A stretch of DNA of 64,000 nt from JBCBDX01 sp039815825 (GTDB taxonomy: Bacteria > Pseudomonadota > Alphaproteobacteria > Rhizobiales > Rhizobiaceae): the NCBI GenBank assembly GCA_039815825.1, contig JBCBYO010000002.1:62001-126000 (forward strand), read 5' to 3'. This document shows positions 53,661-61,007 of the stretch, piece by piece. The notes beneath the pieces are model-generated. The model saw only the letters and a program-made list of their open reading frames with translations, was not told the DNA's origin and did not search any database. Both the position numbers and the translations under genes were made by a program. How positions within the stretch are numbered: position 1 is the stretch's first letter; each line of letters opens with the position of its first letter.

Positions 53661-53902
53661 GCCCGATACGCTGGCAATAATATCTCCGGTACGCAGAACC
53701 TGATCCGGAGCACGGCCGACGCGGGCCGCAATAACGAAATTAAAGCGACAGAGTTACCACGAGGTTATTGTTCACTTAAGCAATTCTAAACAACGCCGTT
53801 ATTTCGACGTGAAAACGTGGTTTTCTCATATCCGTAAATATGAAACATCAACTTACACGAACCCGGGCATTGCAATTGCCAGACAGCAGCATCATTGTGG
53901 GG

Positions 53903-53922
53903 AAAAGCTCGGCGCTTTTTTT
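53903..53922 (+). terminator. short hairpin with T run just before the lipoprotein start
   Basis: AAAAGC-TCGGC-GCTTTT followed by three more T, ending 19 bases before the chosen ATG at 53942. It has the form of a weak intrinsic terminator or attenuator; the stem has only two G-C pairs, so it may not be functional. Confidence 0.3.
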
Positions 53923-53941
53923 GGGCAACGACGGATTTAAT

Positions 53942-54511
53942 ATGAAAACGCTTAAATTGGCCGTTCTTGCCGCCCTCACACTCGCCGCTACCGGCTGTGT
54001 GAGCACATCCCCACAAGTGACCACGAACTACTATTTTGTTTCAGGGCAAACGAGTGAAGAACTTGATCGCGAACTCCGACGCCGAGGTCCGATGCAGGGA
54101 CACGCGATCGCCGTAGCCGCAATCCGCTTTGATCCTGTTGCGGTCATTCAACAAGAGACCGGCAACGGATGTGTCTTCAAGACAGCCAAGTTTCGTGTGC
54201 AAGCTGAAATAACCCTACCGCGTTGGAAAGAGCGCAATCGCTCAACCGATCGCGATCTACGTCAGGCCTGGGACGGTTTGGCGCGGTACGCCAAATTGCA
54301 CGAAGACACGCATGTGAAGATTGCCGAACGGTTCGCCAAGTTGCTTGGTGAAGAGTTGGAAGAACTACCCGCTCAAGGCGACTGTAGCAAACTTGACAAT
54401 GTTGCAAAAAGAGTTGTCGAAAGAACACGCAACGCTCACAACAAAGCACAAAACGCGTTTGATGCAGCCGAACAAAGGCGATTAGAGCGACTTTTCGCCG
54501 AAGCGAGTTAA
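53942..54511 (+). CDS. DUF922-like putative zinc protease lipoprotein
   Basis: The 189-residue protein has a lipoprotein signal peptide ending LAATGC (lipobox, acylated Cys about residue 19), then YYFVSGQTSEELDRELRRRGP and KLHEDTHVKIAERF, where HEDTH fits the HExxH zinc motif. Layout and motif match DUF922-type predicted metalloproteases. It should be anchored to the envelope. ATG 53942 was chosen since it gives the signal; an earlier ATG at 53840 would bury it. Confidence 0.75.
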   Translation: MKTLKLAVLAALTLAATGCVSTSPQVTTNYYFVSGQTSEELDRELRRRGPMQGHAIAVAAIRFDPVAVIQQETGNGCVFKTAKFRVQAEITLPRWKERNRSTDRDLRQAWDGLARYAKLHEDTHVKIAERFAKLLGEELEELPAQGDCSKLDNVAKRVVERTRNAHNKAQNAFDAAEQRRLERLFAEAS

Positions 54512-54527
54512 TTGCAGCAAACAGTCT

Positions 54528-54932
54528 TTAGCTGGCTTTATTCATTTTTCTCAAGCGTCGATAATTAGCCCGAACACGCTTGGCCGCCGGTTCCATGCCC
54601 GCATCGACAACATCTTGGACCGCACGCGAAAAGGCATGTGGATTTGGAACCTCACCCGAAAGCGCACTAAGCCAAATACGGGTCCACGATTGCATCAACT
54701 CAGCGTGGGCTGATCCGTAACTTTCCATAATTGCAGCCGATTTTTCGACAATCGCGCGTCGCCCTTCCGCGGTATCGCGGTGTCGGGCAAAATAGGGCGT
54801 CGCGAGCTCCCACATTACAAGCGGCATGCGCAACGAAACGACGAATGGAGCCAGCATGACAACGTCTGTACCGGGCGGCATAGCACGATAGCTAGACTTG
54901 GCACTGATAGATCGAACTTTACGATCGGCCAT
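54528..54932 (-). CDS. helical protein of unknown function
   Basis: The 134-residue product starts MADRKVRSISAKSSYR, then a hydrophobic or amphipathic stretch (DVVMLAPFVVSLRMPLVMWELA) and long helices (AIMESYGSAHAELMQSWTRIW), ending with a very basic tail (AKRVRANYRRLRKMNKAS). The overall look recalls phasin-like granule-associated proteins, but I cannot place it in a family. ATG 54932 was chosen for the GGAG at good spacing; longer readings are less likely. It lies downstream of the aminotransferase in the plus direction and reads minus. Confidence 0.6.
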   Translation of the reverse strand: MADRKVRSISAKSSYRAMPPGTDVVMLAPFVVSLRMPLVMWELATPYFARHRDTAEGRRAIVEKSAAIMESYGSAHAELMQSWTRIWLSALSGEVPNPHAFSRAVQDVVDAGMEPAAKRVRANYRRLRKMNKAS

Positions 54933-54994
54933 GAACCGCACTCCTTTGTGCAGTGCACGTATCATACTGCACCGCACAAAATACAGCGAAAAAA

Positions 54995-56368
54995 TCAGCG
55001 AAGGGTTTCGAGCGCCCCATCAAAGGCTTTTTTGACGCGTGCAACGGCCATATCAATGGTTTCACGCGTCCAGATGAGCGGCGGCGATAAGATCATGGTA
55101 TCCATCACCTGACGCATCATTATACCGTTTGCAATTGCCGCGTCGCGCACGGCAACCGCCCCACTTCCGGCTGGCTCATGTCGCTTACGCGACGCAAGGT
55201 CGCTCACAACTTCAATGGCCGCCAGCAAACCAAATGACCGGATTTCTCCAACCAGTGGATGATCACCCAATGCCGTCGTCAAAGCTTCTCCCAAATAAGG
55301 GCCCGTCTCATCACGAACGCGTTCTACCAAACCTTCACGTTCAATGATCTCAAGGTTTCGCAAGGCCACAGCGCAAGCCACGGGGTGTCCGGAATAGGTG
55401 TATCCATGGTAAAACTCACCGCCTTTTTCCACCATCGTATTCGCTACCCGGTCCCCAACCAGCAATGCCGATAAGGGCTGATAGCCGGACGTCAAACCTT
55501 TTGCAGTGGTGATCATATCCGCCTTGATATCCATGGATTGAGAGGCAAACCACTCGCCGGTCCGTCCATAGCCAGTGATAACCTCATCCAGCAGCAGCAA
55601 GACATCATATTGCGTGCAGATACGCTGGATTTCGGGCCAATAGCTTTCCGGTGGAATTTTGACACCACCGGCACCTTGGATCGGCTCGCCAATAAAGGCG
55701 GCAACATTCTCAGGACCTGCCGCAATGATCGCATCTTCCACTGCTTTGGCTGCGCGCAGACCAAAGGCATGGTCACTCTCACCTGGCTCTGCCAGTTCAA
55801 AACTGTAGGGGCACATGACATGCTCAATATTGGGCACGGCGCCATTTAGCTGTTCGTGCATGGCCGCCATGCCGCCCAATGACGTCGCGGCGATTGTGGA
55901 GCCGTGATAGGCCCATTTGCGCGAAATGATTTTGTTTTTTTCCGGCTTGCCTTCAAGCACCCAAAAATGGCGCGCAATACGCAGTGCCGTATCGTTCGCT
56001 TCCGAACCCGATGAGCCGAAGAAAACCTGGTTGATGTGGTCAGGCGCGATCGACGCCAGTTTTTCCGCAAGCAGCACCGGCGTCGGCGTCGTGCAGCGGA
56101 AGAATGAGTTATAATACGGTAGTTCCCGCATCTGTTCGGCCGCCACATCGGCCAATTCATGATGGCCGTATCCTATATTGACACACCATAGCCCAGCCAT
56201 ACCGTCCAGGATTTCGTTGCCAAGTGCATCATAAACAAATGGGCCATCGGCCCGCACGATCATGCGGCTGCCTTCGGTGCGTAAATCCTTGTGGTCTGAA
56301 AAGGGGTGTAAATGGTGCGCAGCGTCTTTTCGCTGCAATTGCTCATTGGTGAAATTTTGAAAAGTCAT
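54995..56368 (-). CDS. class III aminotransferase, SpuC-like (putrescine/omega-amino acid : pyruvate)
   Basis: The 457-residue PLP enzyme has HHLHPFSDHKDLRTEGSRMI and GMAGLWCVNIGYGHHELA, closely like the N-terminus of SpuC-type putrescine-pyruvate aminotransferases. It also has FFGSSGSEANDTALRIAR, LLLDEVITGYGRTGEWF and the PLP Lys region ITTAKGLTSGYQPLSAL. It deaminates terminal amines such as putrescine, or beta-alanine; the exact donor is not certain. AGGAGA precedes the ATG. The roughly 300-base upstream gap contains a perfect dyad. Confidence 0.86.
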   Translation of the reverse strand: MTFQNFTNEQLQRKDAAHHLHPFSDHKDLRTEGSRMIVRADGPFVYDALGNEILDGMAGLWCVNIGYGHHELADVAAEQMRELPYYNSFFRCTTPTPVLLAEKLASIAPDHINQVFFGSSGSEANDTALRIARHFWVLEGKPEKNKIISRKWAYHGSTIAATSLGGMAAMHEQLNGAVPNIEHVMCPYSFELAEPGESDHAFGLRAAKAVEDAIIAAGPENVAAFIGEPIQGAGGVKIPPESYWPEIQRICTQYDVLLLLDEVITGYGRTGEWFASQSMDIKADMITTAKGLTSGYQPLSALLVGDRVANTMVEKGGEFYHGYTYSGHPVACAVALRNLEIIEREGLVERVRDETGPYLGEALTTALGDHPLVGEIRSFGLLAAIEVVSDLASRKRHEPAGSGAVAVRDAAIANGIMMRQVMDTMILSPPLIWTRETIDMAVARVKKAFDGALETLR

Positions 56369-56675
56369 TGCCTTGTCTCCTGATCGCTAAATGTCCGCTG
56401 ATCGGGAAAAAGGGCGGTGAATAGCCAATGCGCGCGCACAGGCGAAGCAAATCATAGTGCAGGCTGTTGCTGGTCGCTTTTGCTTTCATCGCAAATTGAT
56501 ACGCGCGCAATGCGGTTCAGACAAGAACCGTTTCTTGTCACTGATCGTTTTTGAAATTCGTCGTGCGATTTTAAAATTCGATGTGTGCGTTTCAAACTAA
56601 AGCAGTCGAGCCGACGTGTTAACCACATCTTCTCGTCATCGCGGCGAACACCGCAGAACTCTAATGGAGATGATG
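56369..56675. other. 307-base intergenic region between aminotransferase and small secreted protein
   Basis: It separates two divergently read genes and must hold both promoters. It contains a perfect 8-4-8 inverted repeat (56520-56539) and, just after it, two imperfect direct copies of AAATTCG-x(2-4)-GTGCG (about 56550-56590). I see no gene in it. Confidence 0.5.
56520..56539. promoter_or_regulatory. perfect inverted repeat, operator candidate
   Basis: GACAAGAA-CCGT-TTCTTGTC is a perfect 20-base dyad in the divergent promoter region between the aminotransferase and the small secreted protein. Length and spacing fit a dimeric repressor or activator site. The cognate regulator is unknown; the AraC-family gene 430 bases away is one candidate. 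Confidence 0.5.
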
Positions 56676-56924
56676 ATGAAAAACCTTGCTACTGTTTTCG
56701 GCACAGCCATTCTGGCACTAACACTTGCAGCCCCTGTTTCTTTGGCAGAAACAACGACACCATCCGCTTCAAGCGCGGTTGAAAATACGCAAAAGTTTGC
56801 AGCCCCCTTCGGCGCCGCATGCACGTTGGAACAAATTGAAACAGTAAAAGCGTGCAACAAATCAACAGATCAACTCGATCAGAAATATCCATCTGCCCCC
56901 GTGTTTCCGCAGTTTGGGATCTAA
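56676..56924 (+). CDS. small secreted protein of unknown function
   Basis: The 82-residue product has a signal peptide (MKNLATVFGTAILALTLAAPVSLA) and a short mature part with two Cys (AACTLEQIETVKACN) that could pair. Four ATG codons occur in a row of GAG/ATG; the last, 56676, is best spaced from GGAG at 56666-56669. No family is recognised. It lies 41 bases upstream of the AraC-type regulator gene and may be cotranscribed with it. Confidence 0.6.
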   Translation: MKNLATVFGTAILALTLAAPVSLAETTTPSASSAVENTQKFAAPFGAACTLEQIETVKACNKSTDQLDQKYPSAPVFPQFGI

Positions 56925-56965
56925 CAAAGTTGGCCAATCAGGCAAACTGAGTTAAATGGGTTTCA

Positions 56966-58042
56966 ATGGAATTGATCGACCTTTTTGAGGGCATTTTACG
57001 TGGCGGCGCTGGCGCGTTGTGCATCGTCTTGATTGCACAAATACTTGCGCCGCGCCCAATCACTTGGCCAGCAATTTACGGGTCGCTGTTCCTACTGGGT
57101 GCTGGCATATATTCAATCGCGGTGTTGCCAGCCCTCCTTCCACATTTGGGTTGGTTCAAGGTGCCTCTCAAAGCTATTGGCATCGCGAGCCCGGGTTTCT
57201 TTTGGCTTTTTGTCCGTGCATTGAATGACGACAATTACAGATTTTCGTGGGTCGACCTTTTGGCGCCCGCTATACTCACCGGCTTGTATCTCTTGTGCAC
57301 GCCATTTCCCGCGCTCAAGTCCTACACGCTTTGGATCAATCTAGCGCTTGTATCGGCGCTGATGGCGCACACAATCTATATCGTCAGATGTTGTTTGGCG
57401 GACGATCTGGTAGCTTCACGACGCCAAGTAGCACGCACGATGTCATGGCTGATCCCGTTGATCGCTTTGGCTATCTTCGCCGTCGAACTTGTTGAGATTG
57501 CCGCCGAGGCCATGAAGCCGGCAGGGGCCCCTATTTGGATGCGCGCGAGCGCTGCGATCGGCATGCTGACCGTTGGCGTGATCTTGATGACCTCTCTGTC
57601 ATCGATCAGAAAAACCCTTCTACCTGTATCAGCAAACAGTGCGAACGAACGTTCGGATGTGTCCGGGTCCGCAGCTGGTCTTTCAGCCGCTGACAGAATC
57701 GATCTTGGGCGAATCCGAGACTTGATGGAAGATGGCGCATACCTTTCGCCCGGCCTGTCGATTGGCGAACTTGCACAGCAGCTCAACCTGCCCGAGCACA
57801 GATTACGCAAACTTATAAATGGTGCTTTGGGATATCGGAATTTTGCGGCCTTTGTGAACGATTATCGGATCGCCGAAGCCAAGCGCCGCTTGGCGATGCC
57901 CGACTTTGTCCATACTCAGATCACCAGCCTCGCATATGATCTGGGATACGGTTCGCTGGCTCCGTTCAATAGGGCGTTTAGAGAGCGCGCTGGTTTGAGC
58001 CCGAGCGAATTTCGTGAACAGGTACTGTCGCCGCCACAATGA
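56966..58042 (+). CDS. AraC-family transcriptional regulator with N-terminal membrane domain
   Basis: The 358-residue protein has about seven hydrophobic helices in its N-terminal two thirds (IVLIAQILAPRPITWPAIYG, LVSALMAHTIYIV, WLIPLIALAIFAVELVEIA) and a C-terminal AraC HTH domain (LSIGELAQQLNLPEHRLRKLI and SLAYDLGYGSLAPFNRAFRERAGLSPSEFRE). It is a membrane-tethered one-component regulator that would sense an envelope or lipophilic signal. The two SDR genes downstream on the same strand are plausible targets. Confidence 0.88.
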   Translation: MELIDLFEGILRGGAGALCIVLIAQILAPRPITWPAIYGSLFLLGAGIYSIAVLPALLPHLGWFKVPLKAIGIASPGFFWLFVRALNDDNYRFSWVDLLAPAILTGLYLLCTPFPALKSYTLWINLALVSALMAHTIYIVRCCLADDLVASRRQVARTMSWLIPLIALAIFAVELVEIAAEAMKPAGAPIWMRASAAIGMLTVGVILMTSLSSIRKTLLPVSANSANERSDVSGSAAGLSAADRIDLGRIRDLMEDGAYLSPGLSIGELAQQLNLPEHRLRKLINGALGYRNFAAFVNDYRIAEAKRRLAMPDFVHTQITSLAYDLGYGSLAPFNRAFRERAGLSPSEFREQVLSPPQ

Positions 58043-58101
58043 CCCTCGCTTTGGTTGCAGCAAAGAGATAAGCAACCCGAAGAATTCGACAGGTCATAAA
58101 T

Positions 58102-59136
58102 GTGGCAAAGAAAATATTCTTGACGGGAATCAGCGGTTTCATCGGCAAAGAGATTGCCATTGAGGCCCTTTCACGTGGTTACTCCGTCCATGGAACAATA
58201 CGTTTTCGCGACGATGAGCAGCGGGTGCGCAAGACGCTGTCCGAGGCGATGGGAACGAGCGACATTCCGGTCACTATAGAGCGTCTCGAACTGGGTTTGC
58301 CAAGTGGTTGGGCAAAGGCAATGCGCGGGTGCAACATCGTCATTCACACAGCCGCACACGTACCGGTCGTTTTCCCACGCAACAGGGCAGAGCTATTTGG
58401 CGCCGCTATCGACGGTACAAAAACTGTGATGCAAGCCGCCAAAAGAAACGAAATTGAAAGGGTCATTCTGACTTCGTCCTCGACGGCAATCACGGAGGGG
58501 CATAGGTTTCGTGGAAAACGCATTTTCGATGAAACAGATTGGTCGGACTTGAACGGTCGCAGAATGACCGCCTATGCGACCGCCAAGACCCTGGCAGAAA
58601 AGGGAGCGTGGTCAGCTGCCCAAGCAAATGATTGCCCTTTTAAACTTACAACAATTCAGCCGGGTGTCACCATGGGCCCTATTCGTGATTTGGAGTCGGT
58701 TAGCTCAATTGCTATCCTAACCCGAATGCTAAAGGGCGTCGATCCGGCTCAGCCGAATTTTGGTTTTCCTTATGTCCATGTGTTCGATGTTGCTCGCTGC
58801 CATGTAGACGCGATCACCAATGACAATACGAAAGGGGAGCGTATCGCGGCAACTAATGGCTTTATGTGGTACCCCGAAGTTGCTTCGTTCGTGCAGGAAG
58901 AATTTCCCGAACTTGGATTAAAGAGCAGGCGCTTTCCGAGCGCTTTGGTTCGCGTTCTCTCGCCATTCAAACCCCGACTGCGCACATTTGAGCCACATTT
59001 GGACAGGCATGCCGATGTCTCCAACGCGAAAGCCCTTTCCATCTTTGGCCGGCCTTTTATCCCGCTTGACGACATGTTGCGGCAAACCGTTCGTTCACTC
59101 ATCGAAAAAAGTGACACTCTCCTCAAAAAAAGCTGA
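58102..59136 (+). CDS. NAD(P)-dependent extended SDR reductase (first of tandem pair)
   Basis: The 344-residue Rossmann protein has IFLTGISGFIGKEIAIEALSRGYSV (TGxxGxxG), RVILTSSSTAITEG and the YxxxK motif in TAYATAKTLAEKGAW. It resembles the dihydroflavonol/aldehyde reductase-like extended SDRs that reduce or oxidise aldehydes, ketones or epoxides. GTG start 58102 with AGG upstream. Its downstream neighbour is a clear paralogue, so the pair arose by duplication. The substrate is unknown. Confidence 0.85.
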   Translation: MAKKIFLTGISGFIGKEIAIEALSRGYSVHGTIRFRDDEQRVRKTLSEAMGTSDIPVTIERLELGLPSGWAKAMRGCNIVIHTAAHVPVVFPRNRAELFGAAIDGTKTVMQAAKRNEIERVILTSSSTAITEGHRFRGKRIFDETDWSDLNGRRMTAYATAKTLAEKGAWSAAQANDCPFKLTTIQPGVTMGPIRDLESVSSIAILTRMLKGVDPAQPNFGFPYVHVFDVARCHVDAITNDNTKGERIAATNGFMWYPEVASFVQEEFPELGLKSRRFPSALVRVLSPFKPRLRTFEPHLDRHADVSNAKALSIFGRPFIPLDDMLRQTVRSLIEKSDTLLKKS

Positions 59137-59202
59137 TTTATCGCTTGATAGTTCGTGTAGAAGACCCAATGTTAGTGATATTAACATAAGGCTGCTCACG
59201 CT

Positions 59203-60231
59203 ATGTCCAAGACAATTGTTCTCACCGGCATCACCGGATTTATTGCAAAACACATCGTCCTTAAGTTGCTCAACGAAGGCTACACTGTAAGGGGCACGCT
59301 ACGGGCGAGCAGCAGGCCTGAGCCAGTTTTAGCGGCAATCCGGCCGTTTCTGAATTCGAATGTGAATCTTGAAGAGCAGCTATCCTTCGTTGAACTGGAT
59401 CTCAACAAAGATGAAGGATGGGGAGAAGCCATGCAGAGTGCAGACGTGCTGCTCCACACTGCGTCTCCGTTTCCGATAGCGCAGCCGAAAGATGAGGACG
59501 AGCTCATCCGCCCGGCGGTTGACGGCACGTTGCGGGCACTACGGGCAGCCAAGGCGGCAGGCATTAAGCGGGTCGTACTCACCTCATCGATGGCAGCTGT
59601 GATGAACAAAAAACTGCCAGACTGGCAAACTGATTATAATGACACAGACTGGACCGACCTCTCTTTGGACTATGTCACGCCCTACGACAAATCAAAGACA
59701 ATGGCAGAAAAAGCGGCCTGGGAATTCGTTGAAAAAGAAGCGCCTGAAATCGCGCTGACAACAATTAACCCCGGATTGGTCCTTGGACCCTCACTTGATG
59801 AGCATTTTGGCTCGTCGCTGGAAATCGTGGAACGCGTGCTCAAGGCCAGTGATCCCGCGGTGCCGGATGTCCATATACCAGGAGTAGACGTTCGCGATGT
59901 GGCCGAAATGCATGTTTTGGCGATCGAGAAGGAAGAAAGCATTGGCCAACGCTGCCTGGCTGTCGCAGCGGATCTCAGTTTCCCGCAAATGGCGAAGATT
60001 CTGGCAGAACAGTATCCTGATCGCAAAATCGCCACCCGCATTGCACCAAAATGGCTTTTAGCAATACTCAAACTGTTCGACCCACAGGTTAAGGCGATAT
60101 ATCCGGTACTGGGGTTGAAACGCACTGCAGACACCAGCGTATCGCGGGAGACGCTCGGCATTGAGTTTATGCCGATCAAAGAAAGTGTATTGGCAGCCGC
60201 GGAGAGTGTAATAGCCTATCGATCGCTCTAA
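59203..60231 (+). CDS. NAD(P)-dependent extended SDR reductase (second of tandem pair)
   Basis: The 342-residue paralogue of the previous gene has IVLTGITGFIAKHIVLKLLNEGYTVRGTLR, RVVLTSSMAAVMN, YDKSKTMAEKAAW (YxxxK) and a full dihydroflavonol-reductase-like C-terminus (NPGLVLGPSLDEHFGSSLEIVERVL). The divergence between the two copies is large, so they probably differ in substrate. It lies 66 bases after the first copy. Confidence 0.87.
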   Translation: MSKTIVLTGITGFIAKHIVLKLLNEGYTVRGTLRASSRPEPVLAAIRPFLNSNVNLEEQLSFVELDLNKDEGWGEAMQSADVLLHTASPFPIAQPKDEDELIRPAVDGTLRALRAAKAAGIKRVVLTSSMAAVMNKKLPDWQTDYNDTDWTDLSLDYVTPYDKSKTMAEKAAWEFVEKEAPEIALTTINPGLVLGPSLDEHFGSSLEIVERVLKASDPAVPDVHIPGVDVRDVAEMHVLAIEKEESIGQRCLAVAADLSFPQMAKILAEQYPDRKIATRIAPKWLLAILKLFDPQVKAIYPVLGLKRTADTSVSRETLGIEFMPIKESVLAAAESVIAYRSL

Positions 60232-60257
60232 AGCGGTCGAAACGGGAAATTTGTAAC

Positions 60258-60665
60258 ATGCCAGCGGGCTATTCGGGAACGCCACTGTACAAAAAACTCG
60301 GCCTCAAGATCGACATGAAGGCCATTAGCCTGAACGCACCATCTGAGTATGCGTCTTGGCTCGAAGGGAGTGCCGCAGTTCCGGCTCCCGCCAAGACCAT
60401 TGGTGGCGGTGAAGACTTCATCCATATGTTCACAACCAGCAAATCGGAGCTGGAAGAGGCAGCAAAGGGCGCTTTCAACAATATGGCACGAGACGGGATG
60501 CTATGGATTTCATGGCCAAAAAAAGCGTCCAAAGTCCCAACCGAAGTTACGGAAGATGTGATCCGTGAAATATGCCTGCCCGTCGGTTTGGTAGACGTAA
60601 AAGTCTGCGCGGTCAGCGAGGTCTGGTCAGGTTTGAAATTGGTGATCCGCAAAGAGCTACGGTGA
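60258..60665 (+). CDS. DUF3052 family protein
   Basis: The 135-residue product has the DUF3052 pattern throughout: AGYSGTPLYKKLGLKIDMKA, DFIHMFTTSKSELEEAAKGAF, DGMLWISWPKKASKVPTEV, and the ending VGLVDVKVCAVSEVWSGLKL. The function of the family is not known. It follows the second SDR gene by 26 bases and overlaps the end of the convergent gamma-glutamylcyclotransferase-like gene by 9 bases. Confidence 0.88.
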   Translation: MPAGYSGTPLYKKLGLKIDMKAISLNAPSEYASWLEGSAAVPAPAKTIGGGEDFIHMFTTSKSELEEAAKGAFNNMARDGMLWISWPKKASKVPTEVTEDVIREICLPVGLVDVKVCAVSEVWSGLKLVIRKELR

Positions 60666-61007
60666 GCGCCGCAACGCATAAATGGAACAATCGATAACCT
60701 TTCCATCGGATAAATGAACAGGGATCACCATCCGCCTATACTCCCCCCCTTCAAAAGCATCCAATCGATCCCAGTGGGCAGGCAAGTCAGGCGATTGCAA
60801 AATGTGCACCCCGATCGCCTCGCCTTCATCGGATGGGACCATGCCGGGACACCCCTGATCCGAACCCCATCCCTCTTCAAATAGAATGCCCCTGACCGTA
60901 CCGGTGAACCAGTCACCTGAAAGGTCCGAGACATGGTGATAATTGCCTTTCCCGGGCGCAAGCGTCCCGTAGGTCGCCAGTCGATGCTCTGCCCCGAACT
61001 CTGCCAC
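60657..61007 (-). CDS. gamma-glutamylcyclotransferase/AIG2-like protein
   Basis: The 116-residue protein has the GGCT-fold signature YGTLAPGKGNYHHV near the N-terminus and HWDRLDAFEGGEYRRMVIPV (catalytic-type Glu in the conserved LDxFEG segment). Family members cyclise gamma-glutamyl peptides or gamma-glutamylamines. GTG start at 61007 directly follows the stop of the upstream FAD-GcvT gene, so the two are translationally linked. The substrate is unassigned. Confidence 0.82.
   Translation of the reverse strand: MAEFGAEHRLATYGTLAPGKGNYHHVSDLSGDWFTGTVRGILFEEGWGSDQGCPGMVPSDEGEAIGVHILQSPDLPAHWDRLDAFEGGEYRRMVIPVHLSDGKVIDCSIYALRRSP

Larger units (their letters stand above)
53551..53941. other. 391-base gene-free region between cobQ and the lipoprotein gene
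   Basis: It contains the divergent start regions of cobQ (minus) and the lipoprotein gene (plus). Toward cobQ, on the minus strand, three hairpins follow in order: CGGCC/GGCCG (53713-53728), CTCCGG/CCGGAG (53684-53710) and the terminator at 53622-53660. Toward the lipoprotein there is an AAAAGC/GCTTTT hairpin with a T run (53903-53922). I see no convincing protein or known RNA family. Confidence 0.55.

Noticed and set aside
53544..53789. 81-codon plus-strand frame (MSWSDGYISVV...) in the cobQ leader region
   Set aside because: It overlaps the cobQ start and spans the terminator hairpin; no ribosome site or family, so chance is more likely than a gene.
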